From: CAADGU01 sp035444285
Lineage (GTDB): Bacteria; Chloroflexota; Anaerolineae; Promineifilales; Promineifilaceae
Assembly: GCA_035444285.1 (NCBI GenBank)
Contig: DAOMOK010000014.1
Coordinates: forward strand, 118,089-182,088
Direction: 5' to 3'
Length of the DNA: 64,000 bases
Positions 1 through 8,148 of this stretch are shown here, piece after piece. The notes below the pieces were generated by a model, which had not been told where the DNA came from, made no database searches, and saw only the letters and a program-made list of their open reading frames with translations. The position numbers and the translations under genes are program-made. The first letter of the stretch is position 1. Every line of letters begins with the position of its first letter.

Positions 1-226
1 AGCTCATGGGGATGAACATGGGGAACCCGGCATTTTGCACACCGGTGGCTTTGAAGCGCCTGTCAAGGGCGGCCTGGATATTTTCCCAGAGCGCCCAGCC
101 ATACGGTTTGACGATCATGGTGCCACGCACGGGGCCATAATCGGCCAGGTCTGCTTTCAGTACTAGAGAGTTGTACCACTCGTTGTAATCTTCAGAACGG
201 GAAATCAGTTTGTCTTTATCAGCCAT
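1..226 (-). CDS. proS: Prolyl-tRNA synthetase, N-terminal part (cut by window edge)
   Basis: The first 75 residues read MADKDKLISRSEDYNEWYNS and continue through LADYGPVRGTMIVKPYGWAL to VQNAGFPMFIPMS. This is the N-terminus of the archaeal/eukaryotic-type class IIa prolyl-tRNA synthetase, which charges tRNA-Pro in the cytoplasm. The RGTMIVKPYG stretch and the following helix with the GFPMFIP strand form motif 1 at the dimer interface. The ATG at 224-226 is the start, and the rest of the gene lies beyond position 1. This ProRS type also occurs in several bacterial phyla, including Chloroflexota. Confidence 0.93.
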   Translation of the reverse strand, partial: MADKDKLISRSEDYNEWYNSLVLKADLADYGPVRGTMIVKPYGWALWENIQAALDRRFKATGVQNAGFPMFIPMS

Positions 227-241
227 TTGTCGTCTTTTAGC

Positions 242-305
242 AGTGCCAGGCACAGGGCGGTAGCATTGTGGTCAATCAAAGCATTCGTGCCCTGTGCCTG
301 GCACT
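242..305. repeat. 16-bp perfect inverted repeat in the proS upstream spacer
   Basis: AGTGCCAGGCACAGGG at 242-257 is mirrored exactly by CCCTGTGCCTGGCACT at 290-305, with a 32-bp centre. Each arm also contains the near-palindrome GTGCCAGGCAC, so several folds are possible. It lies 16 bp upstream of proS, which is transcribed leftward, and may be a MITE-like relic or a leader structure. The rest of the 322-bp spacer (227-548) holds only the weak promoter listed separately. Confidence 0.8.
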
Positions 306-425
306 TTCACAGGTTTTTGCGAAAGGGAAGTATAACAATCCACCAGAGGGGCGTCAAAACAGCGTAAAGGAGATGGGTATTCTGTGAAATTTTTGTTTGA
401 AGTGGGGAATAATCCTTAAAAATGC

Positions 426-454
426 TTGCCATCTTATTCTCATTGCTTTAACAT
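426..454 (+). promoter_or_regulatory. Possible sigma-70-type promoter for the small gene at 549
   Basis: TTGCCA (426-431) and TAACAT (449-454) are separated by 17 bp and lie about 95 bp before the ATG at 549. A short hairpin (CCTCTG/CAGAGG, about 467-482) falls in the predicted leader. The match is moderate and rests only on sequence. Confidence 0.35.
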
Positions 455-548
455 GAGTGTTTATCACCTCTGGTAGCAGAGGCGAACAATATCTTTGCTA
501 GGCTTCTCGCGCCTGGACATTTCAAATATAAGGAAGGAAGATAAACTC

Positions 549-743
549 ATGGCTTTTAGTGTAAAGAATTCCAAAGGTAGCACCTATTTTCTGCACAAGC
601 GGGACACGACGTTGAAAAACGGCCGTACCCAAACCATCTACTTCTTTGCCAAAGAGGTAAAGGATGGCGCAATGGATGCCGTACCCGCCGGGTATCAGGT
701 ATCTGAGAGCAAGAATGGCTTGCCGGTCTTGAAAAAGGCCTAG
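549..743 (+). CDS. Small conserved hypothetical protein, 64 aa
   Basis: The product starts MAFSVKNSKGSTYFLHKRDT and ends GLPVLKKA. It has no signal peptide or membrane segment and is basic. I chose the ATG at 549 rather than an upstream in-frame start at 495 because a purine-rich AAGGAAGGAAG lies 8 bp before it. I recognise the family as a short conserved hypothetical found in several bacterial phyla, without known function. It is a single-gene unit, preceded by a candidate promoter and followed 23 bp later by a strong terminator. Confidence 0.8.
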   Translation: MAFSVKNSKGSTYFLHKRDTTLKNGRTQTIYFFAKEVKDGAMDAVPAGYQVSESKNGLPVLKKA

Positions 744-765
744 TCGTTCCCGTTTTTTATTTGTG

Positions 766-792
766 GCCCCAACCTGGTTGTTGGGGCTTTTT
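766..792 (+). terminator. Rho-independent terminator after the small gene
   Basis: GCCCCAAC (766-773) pairs with GTTGGGGC (780-787) around a 6-nt loop and is followed by five T residues. It closes the transcript of the 64-aa gene before fumarylacetoacetase. Confidence 0.85.
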
Positions 793-895
793 GTTTTCTG
801 GTGGGGGAAAACCGGACGCGGATTTTCTGGATAAACGCGGATTTGTAAGATTAAAAATCTGCGTTTGTTCGCTCTCAATTTTAGGGCAGATAGAG

Positions 896-2155
896 ATGAG
901 GAATTCTTTTTTAGATGTGCCTGCGGAGTCACATTTTCCGTTGCAGAATTTGCCGTGGGGGGTGTTTTGTGTGCGGGATGACGGCCGTAAACGCATCGGT
1001 ACACGCCTGGGTGATTGGGTGGTGGATGTGACCGCGCTGCAAGCGCATGGTGTGTTTGATGGGCCACACCTGCGCGGCACGGCCGTGTTTGACCAACCCA
1101 CCCTTAATTCCTTCATGGCGTTGGGTGCGCCTGCCTGGGCGGAAGCCCGCGCCACTTTGCAAACACTGTTGGCGGCGGATACGCCGGTGATGCGCGATAA
1201 TGCCGAATGGCAGTCGCAGGTTTTGTACCCGGCGGCGGATGTGACCATGCATCTGCCTGCGGCTATTGGCGATTACACCGATTTTTACGCTTCGGAATAC
1301 CACGCCGCCCATGTGGGCAAAATGTTCCGTCCGGATGAGGCGCCGCTGCTGCCGAATTGGAAGCAGTTACCGGTGGGGTATCACGGCCGTGCCAGTTCCA
1401 TTGTGTTGAGCGGCGCAGAAGTGATACGGCCGTGTGGTCAGATTCTCCCGCCCGGCGCAACCAATCCCATCTATGCTGCCTCTGCTGAACTGGATTTTGA
1501 ACTGGAAATGGGCTTTTTCATCGGCCCTGGCAATGTATTGGGGCAGCCTATTCCGGTGAATCAGGCAGAAGAGCATATTTTTGGCCTGATGTTGCTGAAT
1601 GATTGGAGCGCCCGCGACATGCAGCGGTGGGAATATCGGCCACTTGGTCCGTTTTTGGCTAAGAATTTTGCCACTTCCATTTCGCCCTGGGTGGTGACGC
1701 TGGCGGCGTTACGGCCGTTTCAAACCCCCGGCCCCACCCAAGACCCCACGCCGCTGCCTTACCTGCAAACGGCAAACACGACCTATGACATTCAGCTAGA
1801 GGTCTCGCTTAAAAGTGAACGGATGGACATGCCGCAGGTCATCAGCCGCAGCAATTTCCGGCATTTGTATTGGAACATGGCGCAGATGGTGGCGCACCAC
1901 ACCGTTACCGGTTGTAATTTGCGTCCTGGGGATTTGCTGGCGACAGGGACGATTAGCGGGCCAACCACCGATTCTTCAGGCAGCTTATTGGAACTGGCCT
2001 GGCGAGGTACCAAACCGCTCACGCTGCCCACAGGCGAAACGCGCACCTTTTTGCAGGATGGCGACGAACTGATCATGACGGGTTGGGCACAGGGGGATGG
2101 GTATCGTGTGGGGTTGGGGGAGGTGTACGGCCGGGTGACGGGCACGGCCGTTTAA
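896..2155 (+). CDS. fah: Fumarylacetoacetase
   Basis: This 419-aa protein has the same length as animal fumarylacetoacetase, which hydrolyses fumarylacetoacetate to fumarate and acetoacetate in the last step of tyrosine degradation. The active-site residues all appear with a constant +3 offset from the mammalian numbering: metal ligand D129 and catalytic H136 (DYTDFYASEYHA), metal ligands E202 and E204 (FELEMG), D236 and R240 (NDWSARD), and K256 (GPFLAKNF). The ATG at 896 was preferred over the in-frame upstream start at 761, because the upstream part would run through the terminator and has no family similarity. The 3' end overlaps the stop of the convergent histidine kinase by 4 bp. No other tyrosine-catabolism gene is adjacent. 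Confidence 0.95.
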   Translation: MRNSFLDVPAESHFPLQNLPWGVFCVRDDGRKRIGTRLGDWVVDVTALQAHGVFDGPHLRGTAVFDQPTLNSFMALGAPAWAEARATLQTLLAADTPVMRDNAEWQSQVLYPAADVTMHLPAAIGDYTDFYASEYHAAHVGKMFRPDEAPLLPNWKQLPVGYHGRASSIVLSGAEVIRPCGQILPPGATNPIYAASAELDFELEMGFFIGPGNVLGQPIPVNQAEEHIFGLMLLNDWSARDMQRWEYRPLGPFLAKNFATSISPWVVTLAALRPFQTPGPTQDPTPLPYLQTANTTYDIQLEVSLKSERMDMPQVISRSNFRHLYWNMAQMVAHHTVTGCNLRPGDLLATGTISGPTTDSSGSLLELAWRGTKPLTLPTGETRTFLQDGDELIMTGWAQGDGYRVGLGEVYGRVTGTAV

Positions 2156-3291
2156 CCGGTATGATGGGCGGGCACTGCCAGCGGCAGCGTGAAAGAAAAT
2201 GTGCTACCCTGTCCGGGGCCTGGGCTAACGGCCGTCAACTCCCCACCCATGGCCCAAATGAGATGCCGGGAAATGGTCAGGCCAATGCCGCTGCCACCGC
2301 TGGCGCGGGCGCGTGACGAGTCTACCCGGTAAAAACGCTCAAACACATAGGGCAGCGCCTCGGTTGGGATGCCCACGCCCGTGTCGGTCACATCCAGTTG
2401 CGCCTGGTGCGGCAGCCGGTGCAGGCGCAGGGTAATACGGCCGTCTGGCAGCGTATACCGCAGCGCATTGCTCACCAGATTCAGCAGCACTTGTGTCACC
2501 CGATCCGGATCGGCATGGACGGTAACGGCCGTGTCCGGCGTTTCCACCGCCAGCGTGATTTGCCCGGCCTGCGCCGCCGGTAACAGGCTGGTTTGCACCT
2601 GCCGCGCCAGTTCCGCCAGATCAAACGGCCGTAACTGCAAAACAATTTGCCCTGCCTCCACCCGCGACAGTTGGTGAATGTCCTCCACCAGCCGCCCCAT
2701 CCGGTTTATTTCTTGCAGCATCCAACCATACGTCTCCTCATCGGCTGCAAACAGACCATCTTGCAGCCCTTCCAGATAGCCTTTCAGCCCGGTGAGGGGC
2801 GTGCGCAGTTCGTGGGAGATGTTAGCCAGCAGGGCCACGCGCTGCTGCTCCACCTGGGCCAACGAGGCGGCCATTTCATTGAAGTTGATGACCAGTTGGG
2901 CCATGGCCTCGCCGCTGTTGGTGGGGATGGCGACACGTTCATCGTAACGGCCGTCGGCAATGCGGCGGCTGCTGTTTGCCATCTGGCGCAGGGGCATGAT
3001 GAGGGTGCGCCACAATACCAGGCTGGAAACCACGCCGGCGCTGATGGCTGCCAGCGCCGCCACCGCCACCGACCAGCCCACCGCCTGGCGAAATGCCGCC
3101 ACCAGCGCCGCTTCCACGGCTACCAGTTGCGCCTGGTTGGGACCAATCGGCGACAATAAGGCATGGATGATGTCCGCCGCCGCGTACCGGGTGATCCCCC
3201 AGGTCGCCAGCAGCATCACCGCCACACCCACCAACGCCACCAGGAATTGGGCAGCAATGAGCCGCCAGCGCAATCGTTTATGCCAGGGCAT
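2152..3291 (-). CDS. Sensor histidine kinase with HAMP domain
   Basis: This 379-aa membrane kinase has two hydrophobic helices (about residues 10-32 and 72-95) bracketing a short 40-residue extracytoplasmic segment. They are followed by a HAMP domain, a HisKA domain with NISHELRTPLTGLKGY (phospho-acceptor H160), and an HATPase domain with an N box (LLNLVSNALRYT), a G1 box (DTGVGIP) and a G2 box (GGSGIGL). It presumably phosphorylates the response regulator encoded just upstream. The regulator stop and this ATG overlap as TAATG, so translation is probably coupled. The sensed signal is unknown, and the short sensor loop suggests a membrane or envelope cue. Confidence 0.95.
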   Translation of the reverse strand: MPWHKRLRWRLIAAQFLVALVGVAVMLLATWGITRYAAADIIHALLSPIGPNQAQLVAVEAALVAAFRQAVGWSVAVAALAAISAGVVSSLVLWRTLIMPLRQMANSSRRIADGRYDERVAIPTNSGEAMAQLVINFNEMAASLAQVEQQRVALLANISHELRTPLTGLKGYLEGLQDGLFAADEETYGWMLQEINRMGRLVEDIHQLSRVEAGQIVLQLRPFDLAELARQVQTSLLPAAQAGQITLAVETPDTAVTVHADPDRVTQVLLNLVSNALRYTLPDGRITLRLHRLPHQAQLDVTDTGVGIPTEALPYVFERFYRVDSSRARASGGSGIGLTISRHLIWAMGGELTAVSPGPGQGSTFSFTLPLAVPAHHTG

Positions 3292-3992
3292 TATGTTTGT
3301 TTGGGATCTGTAAATTTGTAGCCAATGCCGCGAATGGTCTCGATCATGGGGGCGTCGGTCTGTTCTTGCAATTTGCGCCGCACCTGGCCCACATACACGT
3401 CCACCACCCGGTCATTCCCGTAAAAGCTGCTGCCCCACACATGGTTCAGCAGTTGTTCGCGGGTGAGGACGCGCCCGGCGCTGGACGCCAACGCCCAAAG
3501 CACCTGGAATTCGGTGACGGTGAGGTCTAACGGCCGTTCCCCCATCACCGCTTCATGGCTGTCCAGATCAATGGACAGGTGGGCAAAGTGGAGTGTATGG
3601 TGCTGCCGTCCGCCGCCGGTATCTCGCTGCCGCCGCAAAATGGCTTCTACCCGCGCCACCATCTCCCGCGGGCTGAACGGTTTGGTCAGGTAATCATCGG
3701 CCCCCAGGCGCAGCCCGGCTACGCGGTCGGCTTCCTCACTGCGGGCGGTGAGCATGAGGATGTAGACAGCGGAGCTTTCGCGCAGACGGGTGGCGACTTC
3801 CATGCCATCCATGCCCGGCAGGTTCAAATCCAGCACCACCAGGTCTGGTTGTGTGCTGAGGGCCAGGGTGAGGGCGTCACGGCCGTTGTCTACGCACGTC
3901 ACGCTAAACCCGGCGCTTTCCAGGTAGGTCTGCACAATTTTGCGGATGCTGGCCTCGTCTTCTACCACCAGAATTTTCGGTTTAGCCATCAT
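3291..3992 (-). CDS. OmpR/PhoB-family response regulator
   Basis: This 233-aa regulator has a receiver domain (ILVVEDE at about 7-13, phospho-acceptor D55 in VVLDLNLPGMDG, conserved T82 and K104 in LTKPF) followed by a winged-helix DNA-binding domain ending in ETIRGIGYKF. It is the first gene of a two-gene operon with the kinase. Two ATGs lie in tandem (3992 and 3989), and either could be used. The spacer upstream (3993-4177) contains a purine-rich GGGGTGA repeat near 4013-4045. The regulon is unknown. Confidence 0.95.
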   Translation of the reverse strand: MMAKPKILVVEDEASIRKIVQTYLESAGFSVTCVDNGRDALTLALSTQPDLVVLDLNLPGMDGMEVATRLRESSAVYILMLTARSEEADRVAGLRLGADDYLTKPFSPREMVARVEAILRRQRDTGGGRQHHTLHFAHLSIDLDSHEAVMGERPLDLTVTEFQVLWALASSAGRVLTREQLLNHVWGSSFYGNDRVVDVYVGQVRRKLQEQTDAPMIETIRGIGYKFTDPKQT

Positions 3993-4177
3993 GCCCCCAT
4001 TATATACCTGATGGGGTGAAGGGGTGAGGGGGTGAAGGGAGAAGGATAACGCCTTACCGATTCATTACAAATCCCATAATCAGGGTTTACGCGCCCATGT
4101 TATACTGGCAAACAGATACATAAAAAAGTGAATCCGGCAGGTTGCTGAAATCTGTCTGATCTGGTGAGGAATAAACC

Positions 4178-5599
4178 ATGTTATTGAAATACTTTTATGA
4201 CCCTAAAATTGCCCACGCCTCTTATCTGGTGGGCTGCCAGGCTACCGGTGAGGCGGTGATTATTGATCCGGGCCGTGATATTGAACCGTATCTACAAACG
4301 GCCGAAATGAACGACATGCGCATTGTAGGCGCGGCCGAAACCCACATCCACGCGGACTTTGTTTCCGGGGCGCGAGAACTGGCCGAACGCACCGGGGCCA
4401 CGTTGTATCTCTCCGATGAAGGGGACGAAAACTGGAAGTATCTGTACCTGGATGGGTACAAACACCAATTGCTGCATGATGGCGATCAATTTCACGTGGG
4501 CAAACTGCGGCTGGAGGTGATACACACGCCGGGCCATACGCCGGAACATATTTCCTTTATTTTGACGGATGTAGGCGGCGGGGCCGACCGGCCGATGGGT
4601 ATTTTTACCGGGGATTTTGTGTTTGTGGGGGCCATTGGTCGGCCGGATTTGTTGGAGAAGGCGGCGGGGGTGATGGGCACGGCCGTGCCCGGCGCGCGGG
4701 CCATGTTCCACTCTGTACAGCGATTCAAACAACTACCAGACTATTTGCAGGTGTGGCCAGCGCATGGCGCGGGCAGCGCCTGCGGCAAAGGGCTGGGGGC
4801 TATTCCTTCCAGCACCGTTGGCTATGAAAAGTTATTTAACCCGGCGCTGGCTTACACAGAGGAAGAGGCATTTGTGGATTATTTGCTGGCCGATCAGCCG
4901 GAGCCGCCGGTTTATTTTGCAGTGATGAAACGGGTAAACAAGGAAGGGCCAGCCGTATGGCACCGCCAACCGGCGCCGGAGCATCTGCCTGCCAGCCGCC
5001 TGCCAGAACTGCTGGCCAAGGGGGCGATGGTGGTGGATACACGGCCGTCTGGCTCTTTTGCCGCGCAGCACATGCCCGGCACGATCAATATCCCGGCCAA
5101 CCTGTTGTCTGCCTGGGCCGGTTGGTTTGTGGATTATGAACGGCCGTTGTATCTGATTATAGATGGGCTGCAAGTGGCGGAAGCGGTGCGAGACCTGGCG
5201 TATATCGGTATTGATCAAACGGTGGGGTATTTTGAGACGGCCGTGATTGAAACTCTGGCGCAGATGGGGCAGCGGATGAACTGTTATGAAACGGCCGTGC
5301 CTGCCAAAGTCGCCGACCGCATCCTGAGCAAGGAAATGTTGGTACTAGATGTGCGTAACCAGACCGAATGGGACGAAGGGCACATCCCCGGCGCGTGCCA
5401 CATCATGCTGGGTTATCTGCCCGGACGCGCCCATGAAGTCATTAACGGCTTACCGATTGTGGTCAATTGTGAGACAGGCGGTCGTTCGGCCCTGGCTGCC
5501 AGCATTCTGGCGGCGCAAGGCGCTAAAGAAGTGGTTAACTTGCAAGGTGGTATGCGTGATTGGGCGCTGGCGGGTTTGCCGGTTGATCGTGATGCGTAA
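4178..5599 (+). CDS. Metallo-beta-lactamase-fold sulfur dioxygenase-like protein with two rhodanese domains
   Basis: The 473-aa protein has an N-terminal metallo-beta-lactamase domain with metal-binding THIHAD (H56, H58, D60), TPGHTPEH and GDFVFVGAIGRPDL motifs, as in glutathione-persulfide dioxygenases. Two rhodanese domains follow. The first (about 285-355) keeps the DTRPSGSF and HMPGTINIP features but lacks a cysteine in the catalytic loop (YLIIDG). The second (about 390-470) has VLDVRNQTEW and the active-site loop CETGGRS. It probably oxidises or transfers sulfane sulfur in the cytoplasm. GAGGAATAAACC precedes the ATG. No partner gene is adjacent, so it looks monocistronic. Confidence 0.88.
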   Translation: MLLKYFYDPKIAHASYLVGCQATGEAVIIDPGRDIEPYLQTAEMNDMRIVGAAETHIHADFVSGARELAERTGATLYLSDEGDENWKYLYLDGYKHQLLHDGDQFHVGKLRLEVIHTPGHTPEHISFILTDVGGGADRPMGIFTGDFVFVGAIGRPDLLEKAAGVMGTAVPGARAMFHSVQRFKQLPDYLQVWPAHGAGSACGKGLGAIPSSTVGYEKLFNPALAYTEEEAFVDYLLADQPEPPVYFAVMKRVNKEGPAVWHRQPAPEHLPASRLPELLAKGAMVVDTRPSGSFAAQHMPGTINIPANLLSAWAGWFVDYERPLYLIIDGLQVAEAVRDLAYIGIDQTVGYFETAVIETLAQMGQRMNCYETAVPAKVADRILSKEMLVLDVRNQTEWDEGHIPGACHIMLGYLPGRAHEVINGLPIVVNCETGGRSALAASILAAQGAKEVVNLQGGMRDWALAGLPVDRDA

Positions 5600-5700
5600 T
5601 CCGTAATCCATGAGCCGTAATCCGTGCCCGGTCATCGGATTACGGTTCACGGATTACGGTTCACGAGTTACGGTTCACGAGTTACGGTTCACGAGTCTGT
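5600..5700. repeat. Tandem CGTAATCC/GGATTACG-type intergenic repeat
   Basis: Directly after the stop codon the spacer is made of 10-15-bp variants of CCGTAATCCG, followed by GGATTACGGTTCACG copies in opposite orientation. The tail repeats GAGTTACGGTTCAC. The same family recurs after several other genes in the window. From about 5745 to 5775 the spacer holds another common repeat type with TCCGCG and AATCTGCG. Confidence 0.8.
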
Positions 5701-5791
5701 GGCAGGCATCGTCCAACTGTGGTACGCTTTTTTTATAACATTTTATCCGCGTCATCCGCGAGAATCTGCGTTCTACATAAGGAGAAAAATC

Positions 5792-6367
5792 ATGCCAAGT
5801 GAACTTTCAAATCAAACAGGTCGGGCGGGCAGCGCCACTGGCGTTGGCGCACAAATGCAAGAAGGAGCCATCAGCCGGCTGATTGTAGTCACCTTTGCCG
5901 ATTCGGCCCAGGCCGAAGGACTGTACGAGGCGCTGGTAGCGTTGGATAAACAAAAAGTGGTCAATCTGGAAGATGCCGTCTTTGTGTCCAGAAATGCCGA
6001 AGGCAAGCTGGCTGTGGATGAACGAGTACACAACGAAAAGCGCAGTGGCACGGTGAAGGGGGCAGTATTGGGCACTCTGATTGGCTTTATGCTGGGTGGC
6101 CCGGTCTTGGGTCTGGCCGGTGGCGCTGTCGTGGGCCGTTTGATTGGCAAACGCATGGATTTGGGCATTGATGAAGGCACCATCCAGTCTGTGTCCGCGG
6201 CGGTGGACGAAGGCCAGACGGCCTTGTTTATTATGGGGTCGGCCAGACACGCACCTTCGGTGGTGGAGGCGTTTAGAAAGTTTCATGGCACGATTATTGA
6301 GACAACGGTGGAACCAGATGCGCGGGCACGATTGCAGCGGGCGCTTGATGAGGAGAATGAGGAGTAG
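5792..6367 (+). CDS. DUF1269-type glycine-zipper membrane protein
   Basis: The 191-aa product has a DUF1269-like layout. An N-terminal ferredoxin-like segment (IVVTFADSAQAEGLYEAL) is followed by a Gly-rich hydrophobic stretch (GAVLGTLIGFMLGGPVLGLA, about 92-111) and a C-terminal alpha/beta part (ALFIMGSARHAPSVVEAF). The Gly-rich stretch probably inserts into a membrane. The function is unknown for the family. The ATG at 5792 has AAGGAG 6-7 bp upstream. An in-frame extension to 5624 would be translated from intergenic repeats and is rejected. A strong terminator follows. Confidence 0.8.
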   Translation: MPSELSNQTGRAGSATGVGAQMQEGAISRLIVVTFADSAQAEGLYEALVALDKQKVVNLEDAVFVSRNAEGKLAVDERVHNEKRSGTVKGAVLGTLIGFMLGGPVLGLAGGAVVGRLIGKRMDLGIDEGTIQSVSAAVDEGQTALFIMGSARHAPSVVEAFRKFHGTIIETTVEPDARARLQRALDEENEE

Positions 6368-6409
6368 GCCGGTAATCCGTAATCGGTAATCGGTAATCAG
6401 TGAAGAGCG

Positions 6410-6452
6410 GCGCCGGGCGTGGGGTACATGTACCCCGCGCCCGGCGCTTTTT
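6410..6452 (+). terminator. Strong rho-independent terminator
   Basis: GCGCCGGGCG (6410-6419) and GGGGTAC pair with GTACCCC and CGCCCGGCGC (6438-6447), giving about 17 base pairs with one mismatch, followed by five T residues. It separates the DUF1269 gene from the GbsR-type gene. Confidence 0.9.
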
Positions 6453-6471
6453 ATTGGGGGCAACGGCCGTC

Positions 6472-6499
6472 TTGACATCACATGTCGCGTATGTATAAT
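6472..6499 (+). promoter_or_regulatory. Consensus sigma-70 promoter of the GbsR-type regulator
   Basis: A perfect TTGACA (6472-6477) and a perfect TATAAT (6494-6499) are separated by 16 bp. The operator palindrome begins one base after the -10 box, and an AAGGAG ribosome-binding site precedes the ATG at 6541. Confidence 0.9.
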
Positions 6500-6500
6500 A

Positions 6501-6520
6501 CGTTTAGTTTGAACTAAACG
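6501..6520. promoter_or_regulatory. Palindromic operator overlapping the transcription start
   Basis: CGTTTAGTT and AACTAAACG form perfect 9-bp arms around a 2-bp centre. The position immediately downstream of the -10 box would let a dimeric MarR/GbsR-type protein block its own promoter. The link to the downstream repressor is inferred from position and symmetry. Confidence 0.75.
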
Positions 6521-6540
6521 ATATACACAAAGGAGATGAC

Positions 6541-7071
6541 ATGGACGACCAACTCGCCCTGGCCCGGCAAAATTTCATCCAAAGCATGAGCCGCATCAGC
6601 CATTTTTGGGGGTTCCCCAAAGCGATGGGGGCCATTTACGGCGCCATTTACCTGTCGCCGCAGCCTGTTTCCCTGGATGAACTGGTGGAGCAGGTGGGCG
6701 TGACGAAGGGGGCAGTCAGCACCAACGTGCGCACATTGGAACGGCTGGGCATGGTACACAAATATCTGGAAGTGGGCGACCGCAAAGATTATTACACGGC
6801 CGAAACCGATTTCTGGAAGGTAATTCGCGGGGTATTGAAGGAGCGGGAGCAGCAGGAATTTGACCTGGCGCTGCGGGCGGTGGCCGAGAGTCTGGAACTG
6901 GCGCGTACCCCGGCAGCGCTGGCGGCGGATGCGGACACGGCCGTTTTCTACCAACAGCGTATGACCAATATTCAAGACTTTTTTGGCAGCCTGGACAATC
7001 TGGTAGCGATGCTGATTGCGCTGGATAACCTGCGCTCTGGTTCGCTCTCCCGGTTGTTTGGCAATCAGTAG
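6541..7071 (+). CDS. GbsR/MarR-family transcriptional regulator
   Basis: The 176-aa protein starts MDDQLALARQNFIQSMSRIS and carries a winged-helix domain (SLDELVEQVGVTKGAVSTNV at about 45-64, then the LERLGMVHKY and DRKDYYTA wing). This matches the GbsR-like branch of MarR regulators that control osmoprotectant or stress genes. The C-terminal half is helical and should dimerise. It is probably autorepressed through the operator at 6501-6520. The NAD-binding protein gene follows 55 bp downstream, after a hairpin, and may be co-transcribed. The ligand is unknown. Confidence 0.85.
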   Translation: MDDQLALARQNFIQSMSRISHFWGFPKAMGAIYGAIYLSPQPVSLDELVEQVGVTKGAVSTNVRTLERLGMVHKYLEVGDRKDYYTAETDFWKVIRGVLKEREQQEFDLALRAVAESLELARTPAALAADADTAVFYQQRMTNIQDFFGSLDNLVAMLIALDNLRSGSLSRLFGNQ

Positions 7072-7074
7072 AAA

Positions 7075-7109
7075 TTGTCAATTGGCAATTGATAATTGCC
7101 AATTGACAA
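7075..7109. repeat. 16-bp perfect hairpin between the regulator and the NmrA-like gene
   Basis: TTGTCAATTGGCAATT (7075-7090) and its exact complement (7094-7109) flank a GAT loop. It begins 3 bp after the regulator stop codon. No U-tract of five or more follows, so it may act as an mRNA stabiliser or attenuator rather than a full terminator. It is built from CAATTG/AATTGCC units. Confidence 0.8.
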
Positions 7110-7126
7110 CTTTATCGAGGCAAAAC

Positions 7127-8068
7127 ATGACTGAAAACACAACCCATGCCGTTACCGGCGCTTTTGGTTACTCTGGCAAGTACATTGCCCAACGGCTGCT
7201 GACCCAGGGCAAACAGGTGGTAACGTTGACCAATTCGACGGATCGGGACAATGCCTTTCACGGCCGTGTACACGCCCGCCCCTTTCACTTTGACAACCCG
7301 GCGCAACTGGTGGAATCGCTACAAGGAGTGTCGGTGCTGTACAACACCTACTGGGTGCGTTTCAATCACAAGACCTTCAAACACGCTGACGCTGTGCAAA
7401 ACAGCATCATCCTGTTCAACGCCGCCAAAGCCGCCGGGGTGCAGCGCATCGTACATGTCAGTATCACCAATCCATCGCTTGATTCGCCGTTGGAGTATTT
7501 TCAGGGCAAAGCGGTACTAGAGCAGGCGCTCATAGACACCGGTCTTTCTTATGCCATTTTGCGGCCAACGGTGCTGTTTGGCAAAGAGGATATTCTCATC
7601 AACAACATCACCTGGTTGCTGCGCAAATTCCCTGTGTTTGGGCTGTTTGGCGACGGGCAGTATCGGTTGCAGCCGATTTATGTGGATGACCTGGCGTGGC
7701 TGGCGGTGGAACAAGGCCAAAACGACCAAAACGTGATTCTCAACGCCATTGGCCCGGAAACGTTCACCTACCGGGAGCTGGTGCAAAAATTAGGGGAGAT
7801 TATTGGGGTGCAACGGCCGTTGCTCTCCATTCCGCCCGCTCTCGGTTTTGTGGCCGGGCAGGTGGTGGGGCGGCTGGTGAACGATGTACTCATCACCCGC
7901 GAGGAAATTGAGGGGCTGATGGCCGATCTGCTCTACGTGGACAGCCCGCCCACAGGCACCACGCGCCTGACAGATTGGGCGCAAAAACATGCCGCCACCT
8001 TAGGCAAACAATACACCAGTGAACTGGCCCGCCGCCGCGACCGCCAGGCAGCCTACGCCTCAAACTAA
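7127..8068 (+). CDS. NmrA/NDUFA9-like NAD(P)-binding protein
   Basis: The 313-aa protein starts MTENTTHAVTGAFGYSGKYI, with the GxxGxxG dinucleotide-binding loop of atypical short-chain dehydrogenases. It keeps HVSITNPSLDSPLEYFQGKA, where the usual YxxxK is replaced by YFQGK, and later LRPTVLFGKED and QPIYVDDLA, as in NmrA/NDUFA9-type proteins. Such proteins often act as redox sensors or assembly factors rather than classical oxidoreductases. The ATG at 7127 follows a weak GAGG site. An upstream in-frame ATG at 7016 lies inside the regulator gene. The substrate cannot be told from sequence. Confidence 0.85.
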   Translation: MTENTTHAVTGAFGYSGKYIAQRLLTQGKQVVTLTNSTDRDNAFHGRVHARPFHFDNPAQLVESLQGVSVLYNTYWVRFNHKTFKHADAVQNSIILFNAAKAAGVQRIVHVSITNPSLDSPLEYFQGKAVLEQALIDTGLSYAILRPTVLFGKEDILINNITWLLRKFPVFGLFGDGQYRLQPIYVDDLAWLAVEQGQNDQNVILNAIGPETFTYRELVQKLGEIIGVQRPLLSIPPALGFVAGQVVGRLVNDVLITREEIEGLMADLLYVDSPPTGTTRLTDWAQKHAATLGKQYTSELARRRDRQAAYASN

Positions 8069-8074
8069 CCAAAA

Positions 8075-8104
8075 AGTGGTCGGCAGGTGAACCTGCCGAC
8101 CACT
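8075..8104 (-). terminator. Terminator hairpin, oriented for the leftward surface-protein gene
   Basis: AGTGGTCGGCAGGT (8075-8088) pairs with ACCTGCCGACCACT (8091-8104) around a 2-nt loop. Five A residues precede it on the plus strand, giving a U-tract for leftward transcripts. It also sits 7 bp after the NmrA-like gene stop and may act both ways. The interval to 8148 holds more GGACTAC/CGGATCAC-type repeats. Confidence 0.8.
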
Positions 8105-8148
8105 CTCCACCGCTTACGGATCACGGGTCACGGACTACGGACTACGGA

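Noticed and set aside
761..895. N-terminal extension of fumarylacetoacetase from the upstream ATG at 761
   Set aside because: It would be translated through a rho-independent terminator and a repeat-like segment, and the family length (419 aa) fits ATG 896 exactly.
5600..5700. CRISPR-like appearance of regularly repeated short units
   Set aside because: Units are 10-15 bp, nearly contiguous and lack unique spacers of constant length, and no cas genes are present.
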